Below are positions 6,412 to 13,607 of a DNA stretch of 28,912 nucleotides, one piece after another. Below the pieces are notes generated by a model, which made no database searches, was not told the origin of the DNA, and saw nothing but the letters and a program-made list of their open reading frames with translations. The position numbers were made by a program, and so were the translations under genes. Position 1 is the stretch's first letter, and each line of letters starts with the position of its first letter. The stretch is from positions 1-28,912 of the forward strand of contig CAWVSY010000046.1 of NCBI GenBank assembly GCA_963933055.1, in the 5' to 3' direction. Origin of the DNA: Oleispira sp963933055 (GTDB lineage Bacteria > Pseudomonadota > Gammaproteobacteria > Pseudomonadales > Oceanobacteraceae).

Positions 6412-8925
6412 TCAGGCACGTTTCGGTTCATCGTTCATGCTGTTATCGTACAGCGCATCTTCTAATTCACTGATCGCTTGCTCGTACTGTTCTTTGCCAC
6501 CAAAGGCACTCTTTTTAATTTCTAAAGGGCGGCCATATTGAGTGAAGGGCGTTACCTTGAGCACTTGTTTAGATTCTATTTCGCTAACACCGCTATTTTC
6601 ATATTTCTCTAGCAGGTTGGTTAATACTTGCTGCGCGGTTTCGCTGTACTTGCCGAAGTAGTTGCGCTTTTTAACGTTGTTAGCTCGTTCTTTGCGGGTA
6701 AGCGGCGGCTGGTCGAAAGCAACGTGACAGATTAGGTCGAAAGGGTCTAAGTCGCGGCTTATGTCTTCTTCTAAGGCTGCCCAAATAACGCCAGCATCGG
6801 CAAGTTCGTCAATGATAGCTTGTTTGCGTTCGGTTGAGTTCCATTTTTTAATGAAGTCGTCCAAGGTGCCAAATTCTTTCATAACGGTTTTGCGGGTGTA
6901 ATCTTTGAAAGACTCGGTGACTAGCTTGCCGTCGGAGTCGTAATATTGAACACGCTCGGCCAGCTTTTTAACCGTGACGCCACTGACGTGGAATTTGATG
7001 TAGGGGGGTGGTTCATCAATTCCACCACCGCCACCTGTATTCCCACCAAATGGGCCTTCTTGCCATTCGTCTTCATTGTTCCCTGAATTATCAAAGGTAT
7101 TGCCAGTGCCGTCGTCGGCATAGCCTTGATCGGTTTCTGATATGCCTTCAGGGTCTTCACTGGTTTCGGTATTAGTGGCAGCAAACTCGTCGTCGAACTT
7201 ATCACTCTCCAGGTCGATGATGTCTTCGGTTGTTGTGACCATGACTTTTTCAGGAGTGCCGTCAAAGCGTTCGTCGGCAAACAGTTCAGTCGCTTTTTTA
7301 AAGTCGAGAATGGTGAACCATAGCTTGCCATAACGATCATCAATGCGAGTGCCACGACCAATGATTTGCTTGAACTTGGTCATGGACTGAATGTTTTGAT
7401 CTAACACAATCAGCTTGCAGGTTTTGGCATCTACACCTGTGGTCATTAGCTCTGATGTGGTGGCGATAACAGGGTACGCTTTTTTAGGATTGATGAAGCT
7501 GCCTAGCTGGGCTTTGCCTAGTTCATCATCACCGGTGATTTTCATCACGTACTTTTCGTTTTTAGCGACTTGTTCTGGATTTAGGTTCACCAAGGCGCGA
7601 CGCATTCTTTCTGCATGATCAATGTCGTTACAGAAGACGATGGTTTTTGCCATTGGGTCGGTGCGTTTTAAGTACGCGGTTATGGTTTCTGCAACGACTT
7701 GGGTGCGTTCGTCGATGACCATAACGCGGTCGAAGTCTTTTTGGTTGTAGATGCGGTCGGTGATTAGCTCGCCATTTTTATCGACCATGCCTTTTGTTGG
7801 GCGCCAGCCTTGAACGTCGACGTCTAAATCAACGCGTATAACTTTGTAGGGGGCTAAGAAACCATCTTCAATCCCTTCTTTTAGCGAGTAGGTATAAACC
7901 GGTTCGCCAAAGTAATCGATGTTTGAGACTTCTTCGGTTTCTTTTGGGGTGGCGGTTAAGCCGATTTGGGTGGCTGAGCTAAAATATTCTAGAATTTCAC
8001 GCCATGCGCTTTCTTCACTGGCGCTACCACGGTGGCACTCGTCGATAACGATTAGGTCAAAGAAGTCTGGGTCTACTTGCTTGTAGGCTTTTTGCGATTC
8101 TTCTGGGCCTGTTAATGCTTGGTATAGCGCGAGATGTATTTCGTAAGCGGGGTCAACGGTGCGGCCAGTGACTTTGGTCATGGCTGTGCCAAACGGTTGA
8201 AAGTCGTTGCTTTTGGTTTGGTCGACTAGAATGTTGCGGTCGGCTAAAAACAGGATGCGTTTCTTTTGTTTGGCTTTCCATAAGCGCCAGATGATTTGAA
8301 AGGCGGTATAGGTTTTACCTGTGCCTGTTGCCATCACTAATAGGTTACGGTTTTGGCCACGAGAAACGGCTTCAACGGTTTTGTTGATGGCTTGCAGTTG
8401 GTAATAGCGAGGGGCTTTACCGCTGCCGTCGTCAAAATAATCTTGGGTAATAAAAGGAAGCTGGTGTTCGGTATAGCCTTTGAAGGCGCAGTACTTTGCC
8501 CATAATTCTTGTGGTGATGGGAATTCATCTAGGCTAATTTCTGTTTCTAACTGGCCGCCATTAGCCGGGGCTGTCTTATCGTGAAAGATAAAGCCATCGC
8601 CATTACTGGCAAATACAAAGGGTACGTCGAGCAAGCGAGCATAGTCTAAGCCTTGCTGCATTCCTTTACCGATCTCGTGCTTATTGGCTTTGGCTTCGAT
8701 AACCGCTAGCGGCATGTTGGGCTTGTGATAGAGAACGATGTCGGCTGACTTTACGGTTTTACGCATACCAACGTTACCACGAACAATAACCTTGCCATCA
8801 CGCAGGGCAACTTCTTGTCTGATTTGCAGCATGTCATCCCAGCCAGAGTTTTTAACCGCAGGCATGATGTATTTGCTAATGATGTCGGCTTCGCTAAGGG
8901 CTTTTTTATCCATCGTTCTAACCAT
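6412..8925 (-). CDS. hsdR: Type I restriction-modification restriction subunit HsdR (EcoEI-like)
   Basis: An 837-residue motor and nuclease subunit. A PD-(D/E)xK nuclease core lies near the N-terminus: ADIVLYH with D62, then LAVIEAKA with E77 and K79. The SF2 helicase part follows with Walker A ATGTGKT (199-205), DECH (295-298), GLTATP (322-327) and the motif VI string QIIGRGTRID. A Gly-rich linker (GGNTGGGGG) precedes the C-terminal EcoEI_R-type domain that docks on HsdM/HsdS. Two in-frame ATG starts are possible (8925, or 8913 giving MDKKALSEADI); neither has a strong ribosome site. All motifs look intact. It is the first gene of the - strand cluster. Confidence 0.95.
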   Translation of the reverse strand: MVRTMDKKALSEADIISKYIMPAVKNSGWDDMLQIRQEVALRDGKVIVRGNVGMRKTVKSADIVLYHKPNMPLAVIEAKANKHEIGKGMQQGLDYARLLDVPFVFASNGDGFIFHDKTAPANGGQLETEISLDEFPSPQELWAKYCAFKGYTEHQLPFITQDYFDDGSGKAPRYYQLQAINKTVEAVSRGQNRNLLVMATGTGKTYTAFQIIWRLWKAKQKKRILFLADRNILVDQTKSNDFQPFGTAMTKVTGRTVDPAYEIHLALYQALTGPEESQKAYKQVDPDFFDLIVIDECHRGSASEESAWREILEYFSSATQIGLTATPKETEEVSNIDYFGEPVYTYSLKEGIEDGFLAPYKVIRVDLDVDVQGWRPTKGMVDKNGELITDRIYNQKDFDRVMVIDERTQVVAETITAYLKRTDPMAKTIVFCNDIDHAERMRRALVNLNPEQVAKNEKYVMKITGDDELGKAQLGSFINPKKAYPVIATTSELMTTGVDAKTCKLIVLDQNIQSMTKFKQIIGRGTRIDDRYGKLWFTILDFKKATELFADERFDGTPEKVMVTTTEDIIDLESDKFDDEFAATNTETSEDPEGISETDQGYADDGTGNTFDNSGNNEDEWQEGPFGGNTGGGGGIDEPPPYIKFHVSGVTVKKLAERVQYYDSDGKLVTESFKDYTRKTVMKEFGTLDDFIKKWNSTERKQAIIDELADAGVIWAALEEDISRDLDPFDLICHVAFDQPPLTRKERANNVKKRNYFGKYSETAQQVLTNLLEKYENSGVSEIESKQVLKVTPFTQYGRPLEIKKSAFGGKEQYEQAISELEDALYDNSMNDEPKRA

Positions 8926-9138
8926 CTTTATTATCCGTGATGTCGCGCTATCCTATTTGCTTCAAATGCTGGTGGTAAGCGTGCTTGAAACAATGGCCTT
9001 ACATTTAGGCGGGGGCTTGTAGATATAGCGACAATGCCTTATTTAGAGCGGTTTTTCAAGATTAGTGAGAGTTTTATAAATGAACAATTATTGAAAGATA
9101 GTCCATTTAGTTCACTCAATGAATTTAGGAGGAGGCAT

Positions 9139-9171
9139 AAAAAAGCCCGATGCAGTTAAACTGTATCGGGC
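9139..9171 (-). terminator. Intrinsic terminator of ssrA
   Basis: An 11-bp stem (9145-9155 with 9161-9171, one G-U), a 5-base loop and six T residues on the - strand, 13 bp past the CCA end of the tmRNA. Confidence 0.85.
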
Positions 9172-9183
9172 CGTTCTATTGTA

Positions 9184-9538
9184 TGGTGGAGGCGGTGGGA
9201 ATTGAACCCACGTCCGTCAATCCGCCACTAACTGATCTTCACATGTTTGGCCACTTTATTAAGTTAACCCGTCACGGCCCAAGAGGCAGGGAGTTCGGGG
9301 CGAGCTCGATTAGTTTTAGACCTTAAGCTACGAGCGAAGCCGCCAGTCGATCCTATTTTGCGTGCCCTTATCCGATGGTAATAGGCAACCATCTTCAAAG
9401 GTAAGCAGCCTAAGCTGCTAGTGCGTAGTTTTCGTCGTTTGCGACTATAATTTTGTATGACATTTATTTACGAGATTATCATACCCTCTCGACATGCACC
9501 TTTAGCTTTGTAACCAACGTCGAATCCAGAGCGCCCCC
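9184..9538 (-). ncRNA. ssrA: Transfer-messenger RNA (tmRNA, ssrA)
   Basis: tmRNA rescues stalled ribosomes together with SmpB. The 5' end is GGGGGCGCTCTGGATTCGAC, starting at 9538, and the 3' end carries the T-arm GTGGGTTCAATTCCCAC and the encoded CCA at 9184-9186. The first seven bases (GGGGGCG) pair with CGCCTCC at the 3' end, one G-U. The tag reading frame is on the - strand from 9442 to 9410 and reads GCA AAC GAC GAA AAC TAC GCA CTA GCA GCT TAG, that is ANDENYALAA, the same as in E. coli as I recall it. The length of 355 nt is normal. smpB lies just upstream on the same strand. Confidence 0.97.
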
Positions 9539-9630
9539 GAATTCTTGTTGCTTATGATTCTTTTATTAATAAAGCGCATTTATTAAAAATTTGCTTTAAG
9601 AAACAATCATTTGCTTGGTTTTGCTAGTTT

Positions 9631-9648
9631 ACTCGATGTGTATCGAGT
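9631..9648. repeat. Short palindrome between smpB and ssrA
   Basis: A perfect 7-bp inverted repeat, ACTCGAT-GTGT-ATCGAGT, 28 bp past the smpB stop and 93 bp upstream of the tmRNA 5' end. No T run follows it on the - strand, so it is a poor terminator. It could be a processing site in a joint smpB-ssrA transcript or a protein site; nothing decides between these. Confidence 0.35.
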
Positions 9649-9675
9649 TTACTATGGTTCATTTGCGATAAAATG

Positions 9676-10158
9676 CTAGCGAACAGCATGTTTCATCGTT
9701 CGTTCTTTTTGCTTCGCCCAGTCTTTATCTTTGTCGGCATTTCGCTTGTCGTGATCTTGCTTACCTTTTGCGAGAGCAATCTCAACTTTCACGATGTGTC
9801 CTTTCCAATAAAGCGCTGTACATACACACGTATAGCCTTTGGCATTGATCTGCTGTTCTAGCTTTTCAATTTCACGCTTATGTAAAAGTAATTTACGTTC
9901 ACGCTTGGGTTCGGTTACTACATAAGCCGCCGCTGTTGGTAAGGCTGTTATTAAACAGCCATATAACCATGCTTCGCCTTCGCGTATAAATACGTAGGAG
10001 TCAACGAGTTGACATCGTCCTGCTCGAAGGGCTTTTACTTCCCAACCAGTAAGAGCGACACCACATTCAAGTTTGTCTGAAAGGTGGAAGTCGTGACGTG
10101 CTTTTTTGTTTAGGGCAATTGTATTGCCACTGTTTCCAGATTTTTTCTTTTTAGCCAT
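9676..10158 (-). CDS. smpB: SsrA-binding protein SmpB
   Basis: A 160-residue partner of tmRNA in trans-translation. It begins MAKKKKSGNSGNTIALNKKARHDF, then carries GVALTGWEVKALRAG and the RNA-binding beta-barrel (VDSYVFIREGEAWLYG, RKLLLHKREI, ALYWKGHIVKVEIALAKGK). It ends in the basic DWAKQKERTMKHAVR tail that enters the mRNA channel. I place the start at 10158, not at the in-frame 10227, because the known family begins at M-A-K-K-K. The extra 23 codons overlap a TATAAT box at 10165-10170. The gap between that box and the ATG is only 6 bp, so the transcript may be leaderless. It lies directly upstream of ssrA. Confidence 0.95.
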   Translation of the reverse strand: MAKKKKSGNSGNTIALNKKARHDFHLSDKLECGVALTGWEVKALRAGRCQLVDSYVFIREGEAWLYGCLITALPTAAAYVVTEPKRERKLLLHKREIEKLEQQINAKGYTCVCTALYWKGHIVKVEIALAKGKQDHDKRNADKDKDWAKQKERTMKHAVR

Positions 10159-10164
10159 GTGTCT

Positions 10165-10170
10165 ATTATA
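10165..10170 (-). promoter_or_regulatory. -10 box candidate (TATAAT) at the smpB start
   Basis: A perfect TATAAT on the - strand ends 6 bp before the smpB ATG. Transcription from it would start at or next to the A of the ATG. The -35 region (TGCTTT at 17 bp) matches poorly. Confidence 0.35.
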
Positions 10171-10269
10171 ACTGTATGAAAGAATAAAAAGCACGGCTCT
10201 TGTGGCTTTGGCCGAAATTTTAGACAATAGGCGCTTAAAGTTAATAATAAATTTGCATGAGATTATAGT

Positions 10270-11760
10270 ATGTCAGACCAGAAACGCGGTATGCACGGTA
10301 TTTGGGCAGGTCGTTGGACCTTTATTTTAGCCGCAACAGGCTCCGCCGTTGGTCTAGGTAATCTATGGAAATTCCCCTATATCACCGGAGAAAACGGCGG
10401 TGGGGCGTTTGTTTTGGTTTATTTGGCGTGTATTTTATTGGCCGGTATGCCCGTGATGTTGGCGGAGGTATTATTGGGCCGTAAAAAGCGTATGAGCCCA
10501 ATTAATACGATGGCGGCAATGACAGATGAAACCGGAGCACCTGGTTTTTTCCGTGGAATTGGTTGGATGGGGGCTTTATCGGGCTTCTTTATCTTATCTT
10601 TTTACAGTGTGATTGCAGGTTGGGCACTACTTTACGTTGGTAAAATTGCGTCAGGCGCGATGGTCGGTGTTGATGCTGATGGATCGGGCGCTGCATTTGG
10701 TGCCATGCTAGCGGATCCTGTGGGTCTGACGATTTGGCATACGTTGTTCATGTTTTTAACCGGTGCGGTCATTGCCCGTGGGGTTAATAAAGGATTGGAA
10801 GCATCTCTTAAAGTTTTAATGCCAGTATTGTTTATTCTGATGCTGATCTTGTTTGGTTATAGCTTAACGACTCCGGGCTTTATGCAGGGCTTTCATTTCT
10901 TATTCGATTTTGATTTTTCTAAATTGACCACAGAAAGTATTGTTGTAGCGCTAGGGCACTCGTTCTTCACCTTAAGCTTGGGTATGGGCGCGATCATGGC
11001 ATACGGTGCTTATATGCCTGGTAAGCAGTCTTTAGGCAGAACCATTATCTGGGTTGGTGCATTAGATACGATAGTGGCGTTGGTTGCTGGTATGATTATT
11101 TTTGCGATTGTATTCTCAAATGGTCTTGAGCCTTCGTCTGGTCCTGGTTTGATGTTTGTAAGTTTACCGATTGCTTTTGGTAGCATGCCTGGTGGTATCT
11201 TTTTTGGTACCGTTTTCTTCATCTTAGTATCGATAGCGGCCTTAAGTTCGGCGCTTTCTATTGCTGAGCCAGCGGTTGCTTGGGCGGTTGAGAAGGGTAT
11301 TAGTCGTCTAGTATCGACAATCGCTATCTTTGGTGTAGCTTGGTTTATTGGTCTTGGCTCGGTATTGTCGTTTAATGATTGGGCGAATTATCAAGCGTTT
11401 GTATTTGTTAGCGAAATGGATTTGGTCAGTGGTGCGGAAGATAAAATACATACGGCTTTCCACTTATTTGCCAATGTTGATGTTTTAAAAGCAGAATATG
11501 TGAATACGGCTGCGGTTTCTTATCATATTGTTGGGAAGACATTCTTCGACTCTTTAGATTTCTTAACCTCTAATATTATGTTGCCATTAGGTGGTTTGTG
11601 TATCGCCATTTTTGTTGGCTGGTTTATGTCTAGCGATATGGTTAAGAAAGAAGTGAATACTAAGAATGAAGCATTGTTTACAGTTTGGCGCTTTGTTTTA
11701 CGTTTCGTTTCCCCTGTGGCTATCTTGTTAATCTTTATCAATGGCTTGGGTTTACTCTAA
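10270..11760 (+). CDS. Sodium-dependent transporter, neurotransmitter:sodium symporter (NSS) family
   Basis: A 496-residue inner-membrane Na+-coupled uptake protein, LeuT fold; the substrate is probably an amino acid but cannot be read from the sequence. TM1 (about 15-36) has the unwound Na+/substrate motif GSAVGLGNLWKFPY, TM6 (about 228-248) has SLGMGAIMAYGAY, and TM8 (about 306-332) has the Na2-site string SSALSIAEP. I count 11 segments. The chain ends after TM11 (about 470-492), so TM12 is absent, as in other bacterial 11-TM members such as Tyt1 and MhsT. It is divergent from smpB. ratA follows after 27 bp and may share its transcript. The ribosome site is weak. Confidence 0.9.
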   Translation: MSDQKRGMHGIWAGRWTFILAATGSAVGLGNLWKFPYITGENGGGAFVLVYLACILLAGMPVMLAEVLLGRKKRMSPINTMAAMTDETGAPGFFRGIGWMGALSGFFILSFYSVIAGWALLYVGKIASGAMVGVDADGSGAAFGAMLADPVGLTIWHTLFMFLTGAVIARGVNKGLEASLKVLMPVLFILMLILFGYSLTTPGFMQGFHFLFDFDFSKLTTESIVVALGHSFFTLSLGMGAIMAYGAYMPGKQSLGRTIIWVGALDTIVALVAGMIIFAIVFSNGLEPSSGPGLMFVSLPIAFGSMPGGIFFGTVFFILVSIAALSSALSIAEPAVAWAVEKGISRLVSTIAIFGVAWFIGLGSVLSFNDWANYQAFVFVSEMDLVSGAEDKIHTAFHLFANVDVLKAEYVNTAAVSYHIVGKTFFDSLDFLTSNIMLPLGGLCIAIFVGWFMSSDMVKKEVNTKNEALFTVWRFVLRFVSPVAILLIFINGLGLL

Positions 11761-11787
11761 ACCGTTGCCAAAAGGGAATAGAATAGA

Positions 11788-12219
11788 ATGACTTCGATTA
11801 CTCGCAGTGCATTAGTTATGCACAGCGCAGAGCAGATGTATAACCTGGTGAATGACGTGGAAAATTATCCGCAGTTTTTACCAGGCTGTGCAGCAACTGA
11901 GTTGATTTCAAAGACGGATGATGAGCTGGTGGCAAGTTTGACCATCAGCAAGGTTGGGGTAAATCAGACATTTACGACACGTAATAAGCTGCAATTCCCC
12001 GACCGTATGGAGCTGTCTTTGGTTGATGGTCCCTTTAAGCATTTTGTGGGCATTTGGCATTTTCAGCGCTTATCTGATGACGCTTGTAAGGTGACATACA
12101 ATATGGATTTTGAAGTGAGCAGTCGGCTTGCGGGCATTGCGCTAGGGGCTGTTTTTAAACAAATGGCGACGACGATGGTTGACTCATTTGTTCAGCGCGC
12201 TGCACAAGTATACGGATAG
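11788..12219 (+). CDS. ratA: RatA, START-like/coenzyme Q-binding (polyketide cyclase family) protein
   Basis: A 143-residue single-domain protein of the SRPBCC/START superfamily. It has the family N-terminus ITRSALVMHSAEQMYNLVNDVENYPQFLPGC, the strand FKHFVGIWHF, and the C-terminal helix FKQMATTMVDSFVQRAAQVYG. E. coli RatA has been reported to bind the 50S subunit, while homologues (Coq10) bind ubiquinone, so its function is debated. The next gene, rnfH, starts 11 bp downstream, the usual ratA-ratB order. Confidence 0.93.
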   Translation: MTSITRSALVMHSAEQMYNLVNDVENYPQFLPGCAATELISKTDDELVASLTISKVGVNQTFTTRNKLQFPDRMELSLVDGPFKHFVGIWHFQRLSDDACKVTYNMDFEVSSRLAGIALGAVFKQMATTMVDSFVQRAAQVYG

Positions 12220-12230
12220 GAAGTAGAAAT

Positions 12231-12524
12231 ATGAGCGAACAGATTGAAATCGAAGTCGTTTATGGTTTGGCGCATAAGCAAAAGCTTATTAGTATGAAGG
12301 TGGATCAAGGGACGACGGTTCGTCAAGGCGCTGAACTTTCAGGGTTGGATAAAGAATTTCCTGAGCTGAATATCGCGGAATCTAAATTAGGTATTTTTGG
12401 TAAGGCGGTTCGCAGCCCTGATGCCGAGTTGCTAAAGGAAGGGGATCGTATTGAAATATATCGCCCGTTATTGATTGATCCTAAAGCGGCGCGTGCCAAT
12501 CGTGCAGCGAAAGCCGCCAAATAG
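12231..12524 (+). CDS. rnfH: RnfH/RatB family ubiquitin-fold protein
   Basis: A 97-residue protein of the RnfH (UPF0125) family with a beta-grasp fold. Visible family features are IEIEVVYGLAHKQKL at the start, the IGIFGK-like LGIFGKAV, and DRIEIYRPLLIDPKAARANRAAKAAK at the end. The cellular role is not established; the name comes from its place in rnf operons of other bacteria. No rnf genes are present here. It is coupled to ratA, and a strong terminator follows at 12592. Confidence 0.92.
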   Translation: MSEQIEIEVVYGLAHKQKLISMKVDQGTTVRQGAELSGLDKEFPELNIAESKLGIFGKAVRSPDAELLKEGDRIEIYRPLLIDPKAARANRAAKAAK

Positions 12525-12591
12525 GTGCTAAGTCGTTTTAAAGGCTAAATCACTTTAAGTGTTAAGGCGCTTTAGAAGGTTAAGGCGCAAT

Positions 12592-12626
12592 AAAAAAGGC
12601 AGTAGGTGACCCTACTGCCTTTTTTT
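12592..12626. terminator. Bidirectional terminator between rnfH and bamE
   Basis: A 9-bp perfect stem (GGCAGTAGG with CCTACTGCC), a TGAC loop, six A residues on the left and seven T residues on the right. It serves the convergent rnfH and bamE. Two direct copies of TTAAGGCGC (12562 and 12580) lie just before it. Confidence 0.9.
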
Positions 12627-12642
12627 ATGCCTTATTAACGAC

Positions 12643-13035
12643 TTATTCTTCAGGGATTTTTAACAGAGTATTCTCTTTTTTCTCTTCGAGTACTTCTTGC
12701 TGCCCTTCGTCTATCTTGTCGTTAGGGACTTCGCCTTCGTAGTGGGTGTATATTTCATCGGTGAAAAATACGGTCACTTGATACGATTTTACGACTTCAT
12801 CACGGCGTTCTAACGTATAAAGGTAATCCCAACGGTCTTGCTGAAAAGGTGACTTAATCAGCGGTGTTCCCATGATATAGGCCACCTGACGCTGGTTCAT
12901 GCCCTCTTTTAGCTCGTCGAGCATGTCTTGAGTAACTATATTTCCTTGTTGTACCGTAAGTTTGTAGACTTCAGGTACACTACAGGCTGAAATAAATATA
13001 AAACCCAGTAAAATGGTAAGAATTCTAAATTGCAT
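12643..13035 (-). CDS. bamE: Outer membrane assembly lipoprotein BamE (SmpA/OmlA)
   Basis: A 130-residue lipoprotein of the BAM complex, which inserts beta-barrel proteins into the outer membrane. The first 17 residues are a lipoprotein signal with the lipobox ISAC, making Cys18 the lipidated residue. The SmpA/OmlA domain follows: GNIVTQDMLDELKEGMNQRQVAYIMGTPLI, then DRWDYLYTLERRDE. A charged tail rich in E and K ends the protein. It is divergent from fur with a 90-bp gap, the common arrangement in related bacteria. Confidence 0.94.
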   Translation of the reverse strand: MQFRILTILLGFIFISACSVPEVYKLTVQQGNIVTQDMLDELKEGMNQRQVAYIMGTPLIKSPFQQDRWDYLYTLERRDEVVKSYQVTVFFTDEIYTHYEGEVPNDKIDEGQQEVLEEKKENTLLKIPEE

Positions 13036-13047
13036 GGTATTTGCTAT

Positions 13048-13075
13048 TTGCTTTGTCTAGAGAAGTCTTGATAAT
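13048..13075 (+). promoter_or_regulatory. Candidate sigma70 promoter of fur
   Basis: TTGCTT (13048-13053), a 16-bp spacer and GATAAT (13070-13075), about 50 bp before the fur ATG. I see no convincing Fur box in this gap. Confidence 0.4.
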
Positions 13076-13125
13076 ACCTGATAAAGTAACTTGCTGTAAG
13101 CCGCTGCGAAATATTCGAGGAAGAG

Positions 13126-13533
13126 ATGTCAGATCAAAACGCCGAACTGCGTAAAGTTGGATTAAAAGTAACGCTACCCCGCGTGAAAATTTTACAAATT
13201 TTAGAGAACTCTGATGCACGTCACATGAGTGCAGAAGATGTTTATAAAGCTCTTATTGAAGCGGGGGAAGATGTTGGCCTTGCGACGGTATATCGTGTAC
13301 TCACTCAGTTTGAAACAGCTGAATTGGTAACTCGACATAACTTCGATAGTGGTCATTCTGTATTTGAATTGGCTCGTGGTGACCACCATGACCATATGGT
13401 GAATATGGAAAATGGTGAAGTGATTGAATTCACTAACGAGCAAATTGAACGCTTACAGCATGAAATTGCTGAAGAATTAGGTTATGAGCTTGTTGATCAT
13501 AGCTTGGTGCTTTACGTTCGCCCCAAGAAGTAA
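13126..13533 (+). CDS. fur: Ferric uptake regulator Fur
   Basis: A 135-residue iron-responsive repressor. The winged-helix domain is at 1-82 (LRKVGLKVTLPRVKILQIL, HMSAEDVYKAL, GLATVYRVLTQFE), followed by the metal-binding and dimer domain with HNFDSGHSVFEL and DHHDHMVNMENGEVIEF. The regulatory His/Asp/Glu ligands appear present (H-H-D-H, E-V-I-E-F). The protein contains no cysteine at all, so the structural Zn site made by the CxxC of E. coli Fur is missing; Pseudomonas Fur, as I recall it, still keeps one Cys here. It ends in LVLYVRPKK. It is clearly Fur, not Zur or PerR, by overall similarity. Confidence 0.95.
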   Translation: MSDQNAELRKVGLKVTLPRVKILQILENSDARHMSAEDVYKALIEAGEDVGLATVYRVLTQFETAELVTRHNFDSGHSVFELARGDHHDHMVNMENGEVIEFTNEQIERLQHEIAEELGYELVDHSLVLYVRPKK

Positions 13534-13543
13534 TTGCGTGTCA

Positions 13544-13580
13544 AAGCCTCTGTTTATTGATTTAAACAGGGGCTTTTTAT
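13544..13580 (+). terminator. Intrinsic terminator of fur
   Basis: A 13-bp stem (13544-13556 with 13563-13575, one T-G pair), a 6-base loop and a T run to 13578. Confidence 0.85.
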
Positions 13581-13607
13581 TATCTAAAAATCAGCCTTAG
13601 CCGTTAA

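Noticed and set aside
1..9183. Second copy of the ssrA 3' end (att site) and an integrase gene in the defence region
   Set aside because: None seen by eye in the window; an island remains possible only if its other end lies outside.
9673..9861. Open frame on the + strand
   Set aside because: It lies wholly opposite smpB, whose motifs are clear; no ribosome site or family features.
13036..13125. Fur box in the bamE-fur gap
   Set aside because: No stretch gives a convincing match to the GATAAT-type 19-bp palindrome; the single GATAAT is better explained as the -10.
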